From: Dehalococcoidia bacterium | GTDB taxonomy: Bacteria; Chloroflexota; Dehalococcoidia; Dehalococcoidales; Fen-1064 | NCBI GenBank assembly: GCA_011170375.1 | Contig: DUEV01000004.1 | Location: forward strand, 1-64,000 | Reading direction: 5' to 3' | Length of the DNA stretch: 64,000 nt | Part shown: positions 50,977 to 59,815 of the stretch, piece after piece | How the letters are laid out: each line of letters begins with the position of its first letter | Numbering within the stretch: position 1 is the stretch's first letter | Notes under the pieces: generated by a model | What the model was told of the DNA's origin: nothing | Seen by the model: only the letters and a program-made list of their open reading frames with translations | Database searches by the model: none | Position numbers and translations under genes: made by a program

Positions 50977-52965
50977 CTACCTGCACACAGCCGCAAAGAA
51001 ATCGGCCACCTTCTGAGTCAGCTCCGCCTCAAATCCCCACCAGAAATGGTCAGCTCCGATTACCGTCTGGTACTCTTCAGAATTACGGGCTGCCTTGGCG
51101 AGCTGCTGAAACTGCTCCAGCCGTATTACCGAGTCACTACCACCCACGATGACGAGCTTCGGCTGCGAGTATTTCTCCAGTTGCTGCCAGCCCGACTCCG
51201 TCAGGGCCGGTGACACCAGCGTCAGGTAACGAACGCGCTCGTCTTCCAGGGCAACCGGTAGGGCAACACTACCACCGAAGGAATAGCCTGCCAGCCCGAC
51301 CTTTTCAGGATTTATGTTCTCCGCTGATGCCACAAAGTCCAGAGCCGCTTTAACATCATCTCGCTCGGCAACCCCACCACCGAACTGACCACCACTCCCC
51401 TCCACACCACGGAAGTTGAACCGAAGCGCCGCTATTCCCTGCCTCCCAAGCACTTCACAGATAGCCACCACGACGTTATTATGCATATTCCCGCCATAGA
51501 GAGAGTGCGGGTGGCAGACAACCACCACTGGGAAAGGCCCATCACCCTGGGGCAGGTGCCACTCACCTTCTAGGGTAATCTCTCCACAGCGGAACTCGAC
51601 ACGGCTACTATTCACTTTATTACTCGCTTTCCTGACTCGTTGTTTCTTACCCGGCCTCCATGTGTTGAGTCGGGCCACAACCTGTTTCTCATACCCCTGG
51701 TCGCCGGGCTGATAGAACTTCTTTCCCTGAAGTGAATCAGGCAGGTTCTGCTGCCCGACGAAATGCCCTTCATAATCGTGGGCATACTTGTACCCCTTGC
51801 CGTAGCCGACCTGTCTCATCAATGGTGTTACCGCATTGCGCAGGTGCAGCGGTACCGGGTCATTGGAGCCTTCTTTTACCTCAGCCTGCACCTCAGAGTA
51901 GGCCCGGTACAGGGAGTTACTCTTGGGAGATGTCGCCAGATAGACCGCCGCCTCGGCCAGAGCCAGGTTTCCCTCAGGCAAACCAATAAAGTGGACAGCC
52001 TGTTGAGCAGCCATGGCCACCACCAGTGCCTGCGGGTCGGCCATACCAACATCCTCCGAGGCAAAACGTACCAGACGACGGGCCACATAGAGAGGGTCCT
52101 CCCCCGCCTCCAGCATCCTCCCCAGCCAGTACAGAGCGGCGTCCGGGTCAGAGCCGCGCATCGACTTATGCAACGCCGATATCAGGTCGAAATGCTCCTC
52201 GCCGGCCTTGTCATAGCGCAGCATCCGTTTCTGGGCGGCGTCCTCGACAATCGGCAGGGTAACATGGCGCTTACCGCTGCGGTCAGGCGGAGCTGTCAGT
52301 ACAGCCAGCTCCACTGTGTTGAGTGCAATTCGGGCATCGTGGCTCGACATCATTATCAGGTGGGCCATTGCCTCATCGTCAACCTCGACATCCAGTTGAC
52401 CAAGCCCGCGGTCGCTATCACCCAGAGCCTTTAGAATGATGATACGTATCTCATCGTCAGTCAGCGGATTCAGTACCAGCACCCGGCACCGCGACAACAA
52501 AGGGGCATTGACCTCGAAGGAGGGGTTCTCAGTGGTGGCACCAATCAGGGTAACCGTGCCATCCTCGACAAAAGGCAGGACAGCGTCCTGCTGGGCCTTG
52601 TTGAAGCGGTGTATCTCATCGATAAACAGGATAGTCTTCTGCTGGTGGAGACTGAGGCGCTCCCTGGCCTCCTGTATTATGCGCCGTAAATCAGCCACCC
52701 CAGCACTAACGGCACTCACCGAACTGAAGTGTGAATCGGTGGTATTGGCGATGACGAAGGCCAGCGTCGTTTTGCCACTGCCCGGTGGCCCCCACAGGAT
52801 GACCGACGGAATCTGCCCGCTTTCGATGGCATTTCTGATGACATGCCCCTCCCCCACGAGGTGCTCCTGCCCAACAAAGGCATCGAGGGTAGCCGGCCTC
52901 ATCCGGGCCGCCAGGGGTGCCCCTTTGCTCATCTGTTCTTCGCGCTGACGGTCAAACATATCCAT
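50977..52965 (-). CDS. rarA: RarA/MgsA-type AAA+ ATPase fused to a C-terminal alpha/beta hydrolase
   Basis: One uninterrupted frame of 662 codons encodes two proteins' worth of domains. Residues 1 to about 445 are a complete RarA (replication-associated recombination protein): Walker A GPPGSGKTTLAF, Walker B ILFIDEIHRFNKAQQD, sensor 1 GATTENPSFEV and the C-terminal KSMRGSDPDAALYWLGRML and YKYAHDYEGHFVGQQNLPD regions. After a basic linker (RKASNKVNSSR) residues about 455-662 are a dienelactone-hydrolase-like serine hydrolase: VVVVCHPHSLYGGN, nucleophile S562 in LAGYSFGGS, Asp in GGSDSVI (about 611) and His in GADHFWWG (about 640). RarA alone is about 430-450 residues, so this is a true fusion unless the assembly lost a stop. 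The 3' end sits 24 bases from gdpd. Why a fork-remodelling ATPase carries a hydrolase is unknown. Confidence 0.9.
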   Translation of the reverse strand: MDMFDRQREEQMSKGAPLAARMRPATLDAFVGQEHLVGEGHVIRNAIESGQIPSVILWGPPGSGKTTLAFVIANTTDSHFSSVSAVSAGVADLRRIIQEARERLSLHQQKTILFIDEIHRFNKAQQDAVLPFVEDGTVTLIGATTENPSFEVNAPLLSRCRVLVLNPLTDDEIRIIILKALGDSDRGLGQLDVEVDDEAMAHLIMMSSHDARIALNTVELAVLTAPPDRSGKRHVTLPIVEDAAQKRMLRYDKAGEEHFDLISALHKSMRGSDPDAALYWLGRMLEAGEDPLYVARRLVRFASEDVGMADPQALVVAMAAQQAVHFIGLPEGNLALAEAAVYLATSPKSNSLYRAYSEVQAEVKEGSNDPVPLHLRNAVTPLMRQVGYGKGYKYAHDYEGHFVGQQNLPDSLQGKKFYQPGDQGYEKQVVARLNTWRPGKKQRVRKASNKVNSSRVEFRCGEITLEGEWHLPQGDGPFPVVVVCHPHSLYGGNMHNNVVVAICEVLGRQGIAALRFNFRGVEGSGGQFGGGVAERDDVKAALDFVASAENINPEKVGLAGYSFGGSVALPVALEDERVRYLTLVSPALTESGWQQLEKYSQPKLVIVGGSDSVIRLEQFQQLAKAARNSEEYQTVIGADHFWWGFEAELTQKVADFFAAVCR

Positions 52966-53093
52966 GATACTGTATCTACCTGCCCCCCGTATCCCTCTGT
53001 GGAACAGATAATCGGACTCCTATTATACCATTCTTGACAGAGTTGGCCACATGACTTGGTGCATCATAATATGTGATAACAGAACAGGATTTC

Positions 53094-53122
53094 TTGACAG
53101 GAGTAGCCCGCCTAGATAAATA
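53094..53122 (+). promoter_or_regulatory. Possible promoter of the CaiB pair
   Basis: TTGACA at 53094-53099 is followed after 17 bases by TAAATA (53117-53122), about 60 bases before the first CoA-transferase gene. The decamer TTCTTGACAG is present twice (53031-53040 and 53091-53100), 60 bases apart. Confidence 0.45.
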
Positions 53123-53182
53123 TGTAATAATGGCAAGATAAGTAAATCGTGGAAAAAGACCTGGATTGGAAGTACTGAGACT

Positions 53183-54382
53183 ATGGAACAGGCGTTATCC
53201 GGAATAAAGGTACTCGAATACTGTAGCTTTGTTAGTGGCCCCTACTGCAGCAAGCTCCTCGCCGACCTCGGTGCGGAGGTGATAAAGGTTGAAGAACCCG
53301 GTACCGGCGATGCAGCACGTCATAGAGGCCCCTTCCCCAATGACAGCCCCGACCCCGAACAAAGCAGCTTATTTCTCTACCTCAACACCAGCAAGCTGGG
53401 CATTACCCTGAATCTGAGAAGTCCCGCTGCTAAAAAGGTCTTTAAGGAACTGGTGAAAAACACTGATGCCCTGATAGAAGATACTTCCCCTAGCACCATG
53501 AAAGACCTCGGACTGGGCTACGATGTTCTGAAGGAGGTCAACCCCTCACTTGTCATGACCTCGATAACGCCCTACGGGCAAACAGGCCCGTATCGGGGAT
53601 ACAGGGCTCACCATCTCAATATCTACCATTCTAGCGGGCAGGCCCGGTTCTCTTATAGCATGAGTCAAGATTCCGCTCTGCCTCCGGTTAAGGGTGGTGG
53701 CTTCCTGGGTGACTATGACGCCGGGCTCAGTGGGGCTGTGGCCACACTGGCAGCACTCTTCAAACACATCCTCGGCGGCCCTGGCCAGCACATAGACGTA
53801 TCAAGGCAGGAAGCACTCATCTCACTGGACAGGATAGACATCGGTAGCTTCACCAACGACATCTCAATGGTCGAGCGGCGAAGAGGCATGCTCGGTGGCC
53901 TTATGCGATGTAAAGACGGCTATGTAGTTGTCCTCGCCCCCCAGCAGCACCAGTGGGAAGCCATGATGAACATGATGGGTAACCCGGAGTGGTCTAAGGG
54001 TGAGAAGTGCAAGGACGAGTTTGCCCGCAGTGAGCACGCCAGCGAGCTTCAACCACTCATCAATGAGTGGATGCTCCAGCGCACCAAGAAGGAGATATAC
54101 CACCTCGGTCAGAGCTTTGGCTGCCCGGCAGCACCGGTCAATTCAACCGCCGATGTCTTCAAATCGCCACAGATGAAAGAGCGGGGGTTCTTTGCTGACA
54201 TTGTCCACTCTAGAGCAGGTAGGCTCAGCTACCCATCGGCTTCGTATAAACTTTCGGAGACCCCCTGGCAGGCAAACCGTGCCGCCCCACTCTTGGGTGA
54301 GCATAATCAAGAAATCTATTGCGGGCGACTGGGTCTCTCCGACCAAGAACTGGCGGAAATGAAAGCATCAGGCGTTATCTAG
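53183..54382 (+). CDS. CaiB/BaiF family CoA-transferase (first of a pair)
   Basis: A 399-residue family III CoA-transferase, moving CoA between carboxylic acids by an aspartyl-thioester mechanism. Family segments: IKVLEYCSFVSGPYCSKLLADLGAEVIKVE at the N-terminus, GYDVLKEVNPSLVMTSITPYGQTGP, the probable catalytic Asp in GDYDAGLSG (about residue 177) and PAAPVNSTADVFKSPQMKERGFF near the end. The start ATG is at 53183. The second CaiB-type gene follows after 12 bases, so the two products may form a heteromer. Substrate unknown; no acyl-CoA dehydrogenase gene is adjacent. Confidence 0.9.
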   Translation: MEQALSGIKVLEYCSFVSGPYCSKLLADLGAEVIKVEEPGTGDAARHRGPFPNDSPDPEQSSLFLYLNTSKLGITLNLRSPAAKKVFKELVKNTDALIEDTSPSTMKDLGLGYDVLKEVNPSLVMTSITPYGQTGPYRGYRAHHLNIYHSSGQARFSYSMSQDSALPPVKGGGFLGDYDAGLSGAVATLAALFKHILGGPGQHIDVSRQEALISLDRIDIGSFTNDISMVERRRGMLGGLMRCKDGYVVVLAPQQHQWEAMMNMMGNPEWSKGEKCKDEFARSEHASELQPLINEWMLQRTKKEIYHLGQSFGCPAAPVNSTADVFKSPQMKERGFFADIVHSRAGRLSYPSASYKLSETPWQANRAAPLLGEHNQEIYCGRLGLSDQELAEMKASGVI

Positions 54383-54394
54383 GACAGAAAGGTC

Positions 54395-55615
54395 ATGAAT
54401 ATGGAAGAGTACCCTCTTGATGGAATAAGAATAGTCGACTTTACCTGGGCATGGGCCGGGCCCTACGCCAACCTCTTACTGGCACTCCTGGGGGCCGAGG
54501 TTATAAAAGTGGAGAGCCTTAAACGACTCGACCACACCCGGCTCCGCTCCCTGATGACCGGACCTACCATGGGCAGCCCGGACCAGTCGACTGTTTTCAA
54601 CGACATTAACCTGAACAAGCTCAGCCTTACCCTCAACCTGACCAAGCCCAGGGCCATCGAAGTTGCGAAGGAACTGGTCAAAAAGGCCGATGTAGTAATC
54701 CAGAACATGCGTCCCGGGGTGATGGACAGGCTGGGTCTCGGCTACGAAGCCCTTAGAGAAATCAAGCCTGACATTATCATGCTGTCATCGTCAGCGCTGG
54801 GCTCAACCGGGCCGGAGGGAAACTATTCCGGTTATGCCCCGACCTTTGCCGCCATGGGCGGAATGGCCTATATTTCAGGTTACCCCGATAAGGAACCCAG
54901 TACGCTCAGCGGCGCTATCGATACCAGGGTGGGAACAACCTCAGCCTTCGCCATACTGGCCGCCCTGATTTACCGCCAGCGTACCGGTAAGGGACAGAAC
55001 ATCGACCTTTCGTCGTCAGAGGCTATCAGTTGCCTCATGGGCGAGGCGTTCCTTGACTACTCCATGAATCAAAGAGTCAAGGAACGCGATGGTAACGATG
55101 ATGACGTTATGGCCCCGCACGGCTGCTATCCATGCCAGGGTGAAAACTGCTGGGTAACTATCGCGGTATCGACCGAGGACGAATGGCAGGCATTCTGTAA
55201 AGCCCTTGGCTCTCCCGACTGGACCGAGGATAGCCGGTTTGCCGATGCCCCGAGTCGCCAGCAGAACCGCGACGAATTACACCGGTTACTCTCCGGGTGG
55301 ACGATAAAACATACCGACTACGAGGTGACTGAAGTCCTGCAAGGCGCCGGCGTGGCTGCCATCCCCACCCTCAGAGGCGATATGGTCTCCAAAGACCCCC
55401 ACATCAAAGAACGGGGCCTGTTCGAAGAGATAGAGCACCCTGAGCTGGGAAAGAGGTTGGTGGTAGGCCCACCCTGGAGATTGTCCACCACCCCGGCAAA
55501 AGCCCCCCGCCCGGCACCGCTGATAGGTGAGCATAACCAGTATGTGCTCGGCGAGCTATTGGGCATGGCACAGAGCGAAATCGACCGGCTAATCGAAGAG
55601 CAGGTGGTATATTAA
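54395..55615 (+). CDS. CaiB/BaiF family CoA-transferase (second of a pair)
   Basis: A 406-residue family III CoA-transferase, distinct in sequence from its neighbour (IRIVDFTWAWAGPYANLLLALLGAEVIKVE; GYEALREIKPDIIMLSSSALG; catalytic Asp probably D176 in GAIDTRVGTTSA; GVAAIPTLRGDMVSKDPHIKERGLF). The FTWAWAGP motif is typical of the L-carnitine/succinyl-type transferases of anaerobic Chloroflexota. ATG at 54395, with AAAGG upstream; ATG at 54401 is an alternative. Its stop overlaps the end of the converging nuclease gene by four bases. Confidence 0.9.
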   Translation: MNMEEYPLDGIRIVDFTWAWAGPYANLLLALLGAEVIKVESLKRLDHTRLRSLMTGPTMGSPDQSTVFNDINLNKLSLTLNLTKPRAIEVAKELVKKADVVIQNMRPGVMDRLGLGYEALREIKPDIIMLSSSALGSTGPEGNYSGYAPTFAAMGGMAYISGYPDKEPSTLSGAIDTRVGTTSAFAILAALIYRQRTGKGQNIDLSSSEAISCLMGEAFLDYSMNQRVKERDGNDDDVMAPHGCYPCQGENCWVTIAVSTEDEWQAFCKALGSPDWTEDSRFADAPSRQQNRDELHRLLSGWTIKHTDYEVTEVLQGAGVAAIPTLRGDMVSKDPHIKERGLFEEIEHPELGKRLVVGPPWRLSTTPAKAPRPAPLIGEHNQYVLGELLGMAQSEIDRLIEEQVVY

Positions 55616-57108
55616 GCTATATCATCCAGCCGCTGGTGCAGCCTGACCATCGCCAGCGTGTCCAGCTTACAGTACTCGAGCAGGTTCCTCTTCGTGGTTT
55701 CCGGGTCCGGGTCTTTACCCAGGGCCATGTAGGCAAAGGCCGCTGAAGCCGAGTCGCCATCACCTATGGCTAGGTCATCGTAGGACATCTCCGGTACAAG
55801 AACAGGAATCAAATCAATATCCGTTATCTCAAAGATATCGCTGGTCATCTCTGAAGCCATAACAGGGTAAGTCCGCTTCACCGAAGTGCTACCACAAAAG
55901 TCCGGGTGGTAATAATTCCGCCTGATAATTGCCTCCAGGTCCACAATACGGTCTGTCAAATCTAATAATCTGTCGGAAAGGTCGGGGAACAGCCTCGCCA
56001 GGCTATTAATAACAGCCTTTTCAAAATTGGAGTATGCGATAATGCTGCCCTCTTCTCCCAGGTCGCTGATGAGGTTTTGCGCAAGTTCCTCCCGGCAGTC
56101 CCTGACCGGGTCAGCCAGGTATTCAAAGTGACCGTCAATAACACCGACCTCAGGGCACCTGTGTATCGAGTATTGAGTAGGAATCTGGGTATAGGGCGCG
56201 ATATCAGGGTACAGTGGAATCGCCGTCATCACCGTCTCGAAATCGAGATAGTACGCCGGCCACTTTATTGTTGATAGCTCGTCTCTCAGTCCTTCACCGA
56301 TGAAGGTCTCATTTCTCCGCACGCAGTCGGTCACCCTGGCCTGGTATTCAGTCAGGGAGAATCCCTCGGGTATATCCTCGACACGGTTGATTCCGAGCGC
56401 CAACAGCGCATCAAACCTCGCCTCATTCAGCCGCGGCAGGTTAAAGAGGTGGTTTTTAATATCCTTCCCCACACACTCCCCGAAAAGCTCACACTGGCGG
56501 CAGTCGTAGATTAGTTGTGGTTCCGGCATTATCGGTGCCCTGGTAATCTCCTCGATTTCCTGCCAGACTGGCTCTAGCTCCTCGACCCTTTGCAGCACCT
56601 CGTCGGTATGGTCTATCTCTACGAAAAGCTTTTCGTCCGGCATTCCCAGCCGATAGTCACGTGACACGAGCAGCAGTGAGACGCGGCAGATATTGAGGCC
56701 ACACTTAGATGTGACCATCGTTGTATAGGCCATGTCATCAATGAAGTCATCCCTGTCGTTGGTAGCTGATTTCACCTCGACCAGGTGCCACCCCTCGTCT
56801 GTCCTTTCGAGCACATCCGCCCTGGCCGCGAAGCCATCGATAAGAAAAGCACCCTCAAAGACTACTGGCACAGAGGCATCGGCCAGTGCCCTTTTCGTCT
56901 CCTCCAGGGCCACCGACATATTAGGGGACGTTAATCGCCCACCGGGGTAGAGACTCCTTGCCCGCCGCCCGACCTCCACCCCCTGCTCCATACGGAACCT
57001 CTCACCCAGGGTTAGTTCGGCCCGGAAGTTTTCATCGCACCGTGATACCCATCCCAGTACAGGACAGGACAGGGCATTCAGGAATATCTGCTTTGATACG
57101 TTCCTCAT
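55612..57108 (-). CDS. Cas4/RecB-like nuclease with C-terminal DEDD-type exonuclease region (DUF2779-like)
   Basis: A 498-residue protein of two nuclease-like halves. N-terminal half: SKQIFLNALSCPVLGW (first Fe-S cysteine), PD-(D/E)xK core FAARADVLER...WHLVEVKSATND, and the late cysteine triad YDCRQCELFGECVG, i.e. the layout of Cas4/AddB-type Fe-S nucleases. C-terminal half: YYLDFETVMTAIP, IAYSNFEKAVI and YCKLDTLAMVRL, which look like the DxE...D motifs of a DEDD (DnaQ-like) 3'-5' exonuclease fold. The start at 57108 overlaps the stop of the upstream AlbA_2 gene as ATGA and gives the family N-terminus; a longer frame would lie inside the neighbour. The gene pair is therefore translationally coupled. 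Role in DNA/RNA degradation is likely; a defence role is inference. Confidence 0.85.
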   Translation of the reverse strand: MRNVSKQIFLNALSCPVLGWVSRCDENFRAELTLGERFRMEQGVEVGRRARSLYPGGRLTSPNMSVALEETKRALADASVPVVFEGAFLIDGFAARADVLERTDEGWHLVEVKSATNDRDDFIDDMAYTTMVTSKCGLNICRVSLLLVSRDYRLGMPDEKLFVEIDHTDEVLQRVEELEPVWQEIEEITRAPIMPEPQLIYDCRQCELFGECVGKDIKNHLFNLPRLNEARFDALLALGINRVEDIPEGFSLTEYQARVTDCVRRNETFIGEGLRDELSTIKWPAYYLDFETVMTAIPLYPDIAPYTQIPTQYSIHRCPEVGVIDGHFEYLADPVRDCREELAQNLISDLGEEGSIIAYSNFEKAVINSLARLFPDLSDRLLDLTDRIVDLEAIIRRNYYHPDFCGSTSVKRTYPVMASEMTSDIFEITDIDLIPVLVPEMSYDDLAIGDGDSASAAFAYMALGKDPDPETTKRNLLEYCKLDTLAMVRLHQRLDDIA

Positions 57109-57722
57109 AATCTCAGTGTTCTCCGAGTCATTGCTATTTGATTTATTAACTGTTTCCATTCTGGAAGCGCATTGATATCGACCTTCACACAACAAATGGT
57201 TTCCGCACTTTCAGTTCTTATATATACATCGCCTTTAGTGAGAATAAAGTCTCCTTTTTTAGATTGAGATTCCCAATCATCAGTACAAACAAACGGATGC
57301 TCCTGAAACGGATATACACGAATTATTGGATACTTAATCCCTGCATATTCCTTTTTGTATATCTTGACCTTGACTCTATCTTGGCCCCTTAGGTATTTTC
57401 TCATGTGGTTGCAAAACTTCGTTTGTTCATATGATGCGACGATTTCCTCTGTAAGTCCCGGATCAGGGGCATAGCTTTTATCTGACTGCTCTGCATAACC
57501 TATAACTATATGCCCTCCACCTGAATTTGCATACCCCAGAACATGCTTAACTAATTTAGCAGTAAAATCTGTTCCTTTATCAAACTTGACAGCAGACTTA
57601 TATTCCACCTCTTTACACTCTGTTGTGCACTCCAGTATTTCCTTTAAGTACCCACTATCTTCCCACTGGAGGCGTTCATCTTCTTTCTGTAGGATTTCGT
57701 CTTCTCTTTCGAGCATGCGCAC
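57105..57722 (-). CDS. Schlafen/AlbA_2-domain putative nucleic-acid-binding protein
   Basis: A 205-residue protein whose centre matches the AlbA_2 (divergent AAA_4, Schlafen-type) domain: ECKEVEYKSAVKF (conserved E-x-K) followed by HVLGYANSGGGHIVIGYAE, the NSGGG-x-I-x-x-G signature. The first about 30 residues are a charged helix (EREDEILQKEDERLQWEDS) and the C-terminus carries DVYIRTESAETICC. AlbA_2 domains bind nucleic acid and occur in transcription regulators and in antiviral proteins. Local base composition is clearly more AT-rich than in the flanking metabolic genes, a possible sign of transfer. Start is GTG at 57722 (ATG at 57716 possible). Its stop overlaps the start of the nuclease gene, so both should be made together. 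Confidence 0.82.
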   Translation of the reverse strand: MRMLEREDEILQKEDERLQWEDSGYLKEILECTTECKEVEYKSAVKFDKGTDFTAKLVKHVLGYANSGGGHIVIGYAEQSDKSYAPDPGLTEEIVASYEQTKFCNHMRKYLRGQDRVKVKIYKKEYAGIKYPIIRVYPFQEHPFVCTDDWESQSKKGDFILTKGDVYIRTESAETICCVKVDINALPEWKQLINQIAMTRRTLRL

Positions 57723-57795
57723 ATTACCTTAATGAAGACTATAAGATTCGTCGATAACATCTATTTAGGTGAATGTTGAATTACCTTAACTACAT

Positions 57796-58365
57796 CTACC
57801 CAATGATTATGTCATCTAACCGCCGCTTGGGCACGTGATGGACGCTCTCAGCATCACGCCAGTAGCGGACATCACCCCCCAGCTCGAGTTCTTCAAGCAC
57901 TACCTCTTCCTTGGGCTTGCCCAACGCCAGCACCAGTAGTATCTCATATCGCTCCGGGATATCGAGTGACTTCTGTAGTTCGTCCCTCTCTATCGAGGAG
58001 ATGATGCAGCCTCCCAGACCCCTATCGACAGCACCCAGCATGATACTCTGGGCCGCTATCCCGTGGTCGACGCCAAAGGAATCACTTATGGCCCTATCAC
58101 CAAGAATAATAATGTAAGCTGAAGGACGCTCCCCCTGAGGTGGGCCAGGCCAGGTCATGAGAGCGCCTGCCCAGGCCAGCGTGGAGAACACCTTGGCATT
58201 GCTCTCCGGAGTACAGGACAATAAGTATTTCAGCGGCTGGCGGTTCGACCCTGATGCCGAACAACGCGCCAGGTCAACCAGCTCCCTCAGGGTTTCACGC
58301 TCTAATACAACATCCTCGTGGAACCTCCGATAGCTCCGGTTTTTCAATATCAAGTCTTTTATCAT
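57796..58365 (-). CDS. Nitroreductase family protein
   Basis: A 189-residue FMN-dependent oxidoreductase of the nitroreductase fold: the FMN-phosphate arginine motif NRSYRRF at residues about 9-15, SASGSNRQPLKYLL (about 37-50), the central DHGIAAQSIMLGAVDRGLGGCII and LVLALGKPKEE at the C-terminus. Substrate unknown. ATG at 58365 with GGCGGAAGG upstream. A lone gene between the nuclease pair and the MEMO locus. Confidence 0.9.
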   Translation of the reverse strand: MIKDLILKNRSYRRFHEDVVLERETLRELVDLARCSASGSNRQPLKYLLSCTPESNAKVFSTLAWAGALMTWPGPPQGERPSAYIIILGDRAISDSFGVDHGIAAQSIMLGAVDRGLGGCIISSIERDELQKSLDIPERYEILLVLALGKPKEEVVLEELELGGDVRYWRDAESVHHVPKRRLDDIIIG

Positions 58366-58495
58366 CCTTCCGCCCTCTCAAATACCTTTTCACCACAAAC
58401 AGGTTAACATAACCAGAAGAACGAATCAAAGCTAACCACGAGTGATTCGTTTCCCAAAATTTCACTTAATCGTCTTCCCGTTTTTTCAATTCCCC

Positions 58496-59815
58496 TCACT
58501 TATGCCTCTTCACCTCGAAGCGGTACAGGTTGACCGGTTCATTCGGGGCAATTCCTGCCTTCTGGCGGCAGATATCAATCTGCTCGTCAACACTGTCGAC
58601 GCCTTCAAGGTCAGGAAGAAGGAGACCCCGCCGCCACCCAGCCTCAACAATAACCCCGTACCTTTTCGGGTCAAGCTGGTCTTTGCTGTCAATCGGCTCG
58701 GGAGTTGTCAGGACATCGACACTGTAATCGAGGTCTTTAAGCTCATCAACGGTAATCGGCAGGAAACGCGGGTCCCTGGTGGCTGAACTGATAGCATTGG
58801 AGACAATTTCCTCGGCAATGTTACTCTCCACCGGCTCAAAAGTACCGATGCAGCCACGCAACGCTTCATTCTTGTGAATAGAGACGAAGACCCCCGCCCT
58901 TCCTCTCATTTCGGGCGTCAGGACTTCTGGCCGGGGCCTCTCACCCTCACGAACGTATTTCTCAACGACATCCTTTGCCAGCTTAGCGATGGGAGACATT
59001 TCGCCTTTTTTGATAATTATGCCGGCATAGCCAACCACCGCTGAATAGTCACCGGTGGTGTCACCACTCGTCTGATACTTGACTAGCTCCGCCCCTCCGG
59101 CTCCAAGCTCCTTAGCAGCCACAATCATGCTAGCTGCTGGAGCATAGGCACACATCGATATATCCTGCTCCTGGACTCTTTTCAACAACTCAACCTCATC
59201 CAGGCTCAGTATCGCCTCTACCCCCTGCCGGTCCTTCTGCTCAGCAACCTTCTGCGGCTCATAATGGGTCATATCACCGGAGGCAATTATCACCACCTCC
59301 CTACCAATCTCCCTGATTGCCCCGGCCAGCGCCTGGCCGATTTCCTGGTAGACAGTGACATCAGCGTGGGCAAGGACAATTGGCACCATCCTGACATCCG
59401 GCTTAAAGTACTGTAAAAAGGGAAGTTGCACCTCAACAGCGTGCTCCTGAAGATGGGCTACGTAGTCCTCCTTGAGGAATCGTGATGAAGCTAGTATCTT
59501 CTTACCAAGCTCTTCATCAATCGCCACCTCGCCCAACGGCGTTTTCCAGACACCCTCCGTCATAATACTGAAGGGCCCCCCCAGACCGGGACGATGACCC
59601 GGCCCCATAATTACGAATGTATCTGTGAACTTGACCCGTGATATGGTCGCCCCGGCTACCCCACCCGAGTACTCGTATCCGGCGTGTGGCATGAGCGCAC
59701 CAACCACATCCTCCTTAACCGCCTTCTCTTCTACCAGTTGTTCTAACACTGATTTAAGTCGGTCAGCCGTTCCCGGATAAAATCCCCCAGCAACAACAGG
59801 CTCTCTAATCATCAT
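58496..59815 (-). CDS. AmmeMemoRadiSam proteins B and A fused (MEMO domain + AMMECR1 domain)
   Basis: A 439-residue fusion. Residues about 1-260 are a MEMO-family domain (class III extradiol dioxygenase-like fold) with [27 protein letters not shown] and [11 protein letters not shown]. Residues about 270-439 are an AMMECR1 domain with [21 protein letters not shown] and [15 protein letters not shown]. Together with the radical SAM gene just upstream this is the AmmeMemoRadiSam system, whose three parts co-occur in many anaerobes and archaea. I placed the start at the ATG at 59815, five bases after GGAGG that lies within the end of the radical SAM gene; the frame opens earlier at 59833. Its chemistry is not established from sequence. 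Confidence 0.9.
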   Translation of the reverse strand: MMIREPVVAGGFYPGTADRLKSVLEQLVEEKAVKEDVVGALMPHAGYEYSGGVAGATISRVKFTDTFVIMGPGHRPGLGGPFSIMTEGVWKTPLGEVAIDEELGKKILASSRFLKEDYVAHLQEHAVEVQLPFLQYFKPDVRMVPIVLAHADVTVYQEIGQALAGAIREIGREVVIIASGDMTHYEPQKVAEQKDRQGVEAILSLDEVELLKRVQEQDISMCAYAPAASMIVAAKELGAGGAELVKYQTSGDTTGDYSAVVGYAGIIIKKGEMSPIAKLAKDVVEKYVREGERPRPEVLTPEMRGRAGVFVSIHKNEALRGCIGTFEPVESNIAEEIVSNAISSATRDPRFLPITVDELKDLDYSVDVLTTPEPIDSKDQLDPKRYGVIVEAGWRRGLLLPDLEGVDSVDEQIDICRQKAGIAPNEPVNLYRFEVKRHK

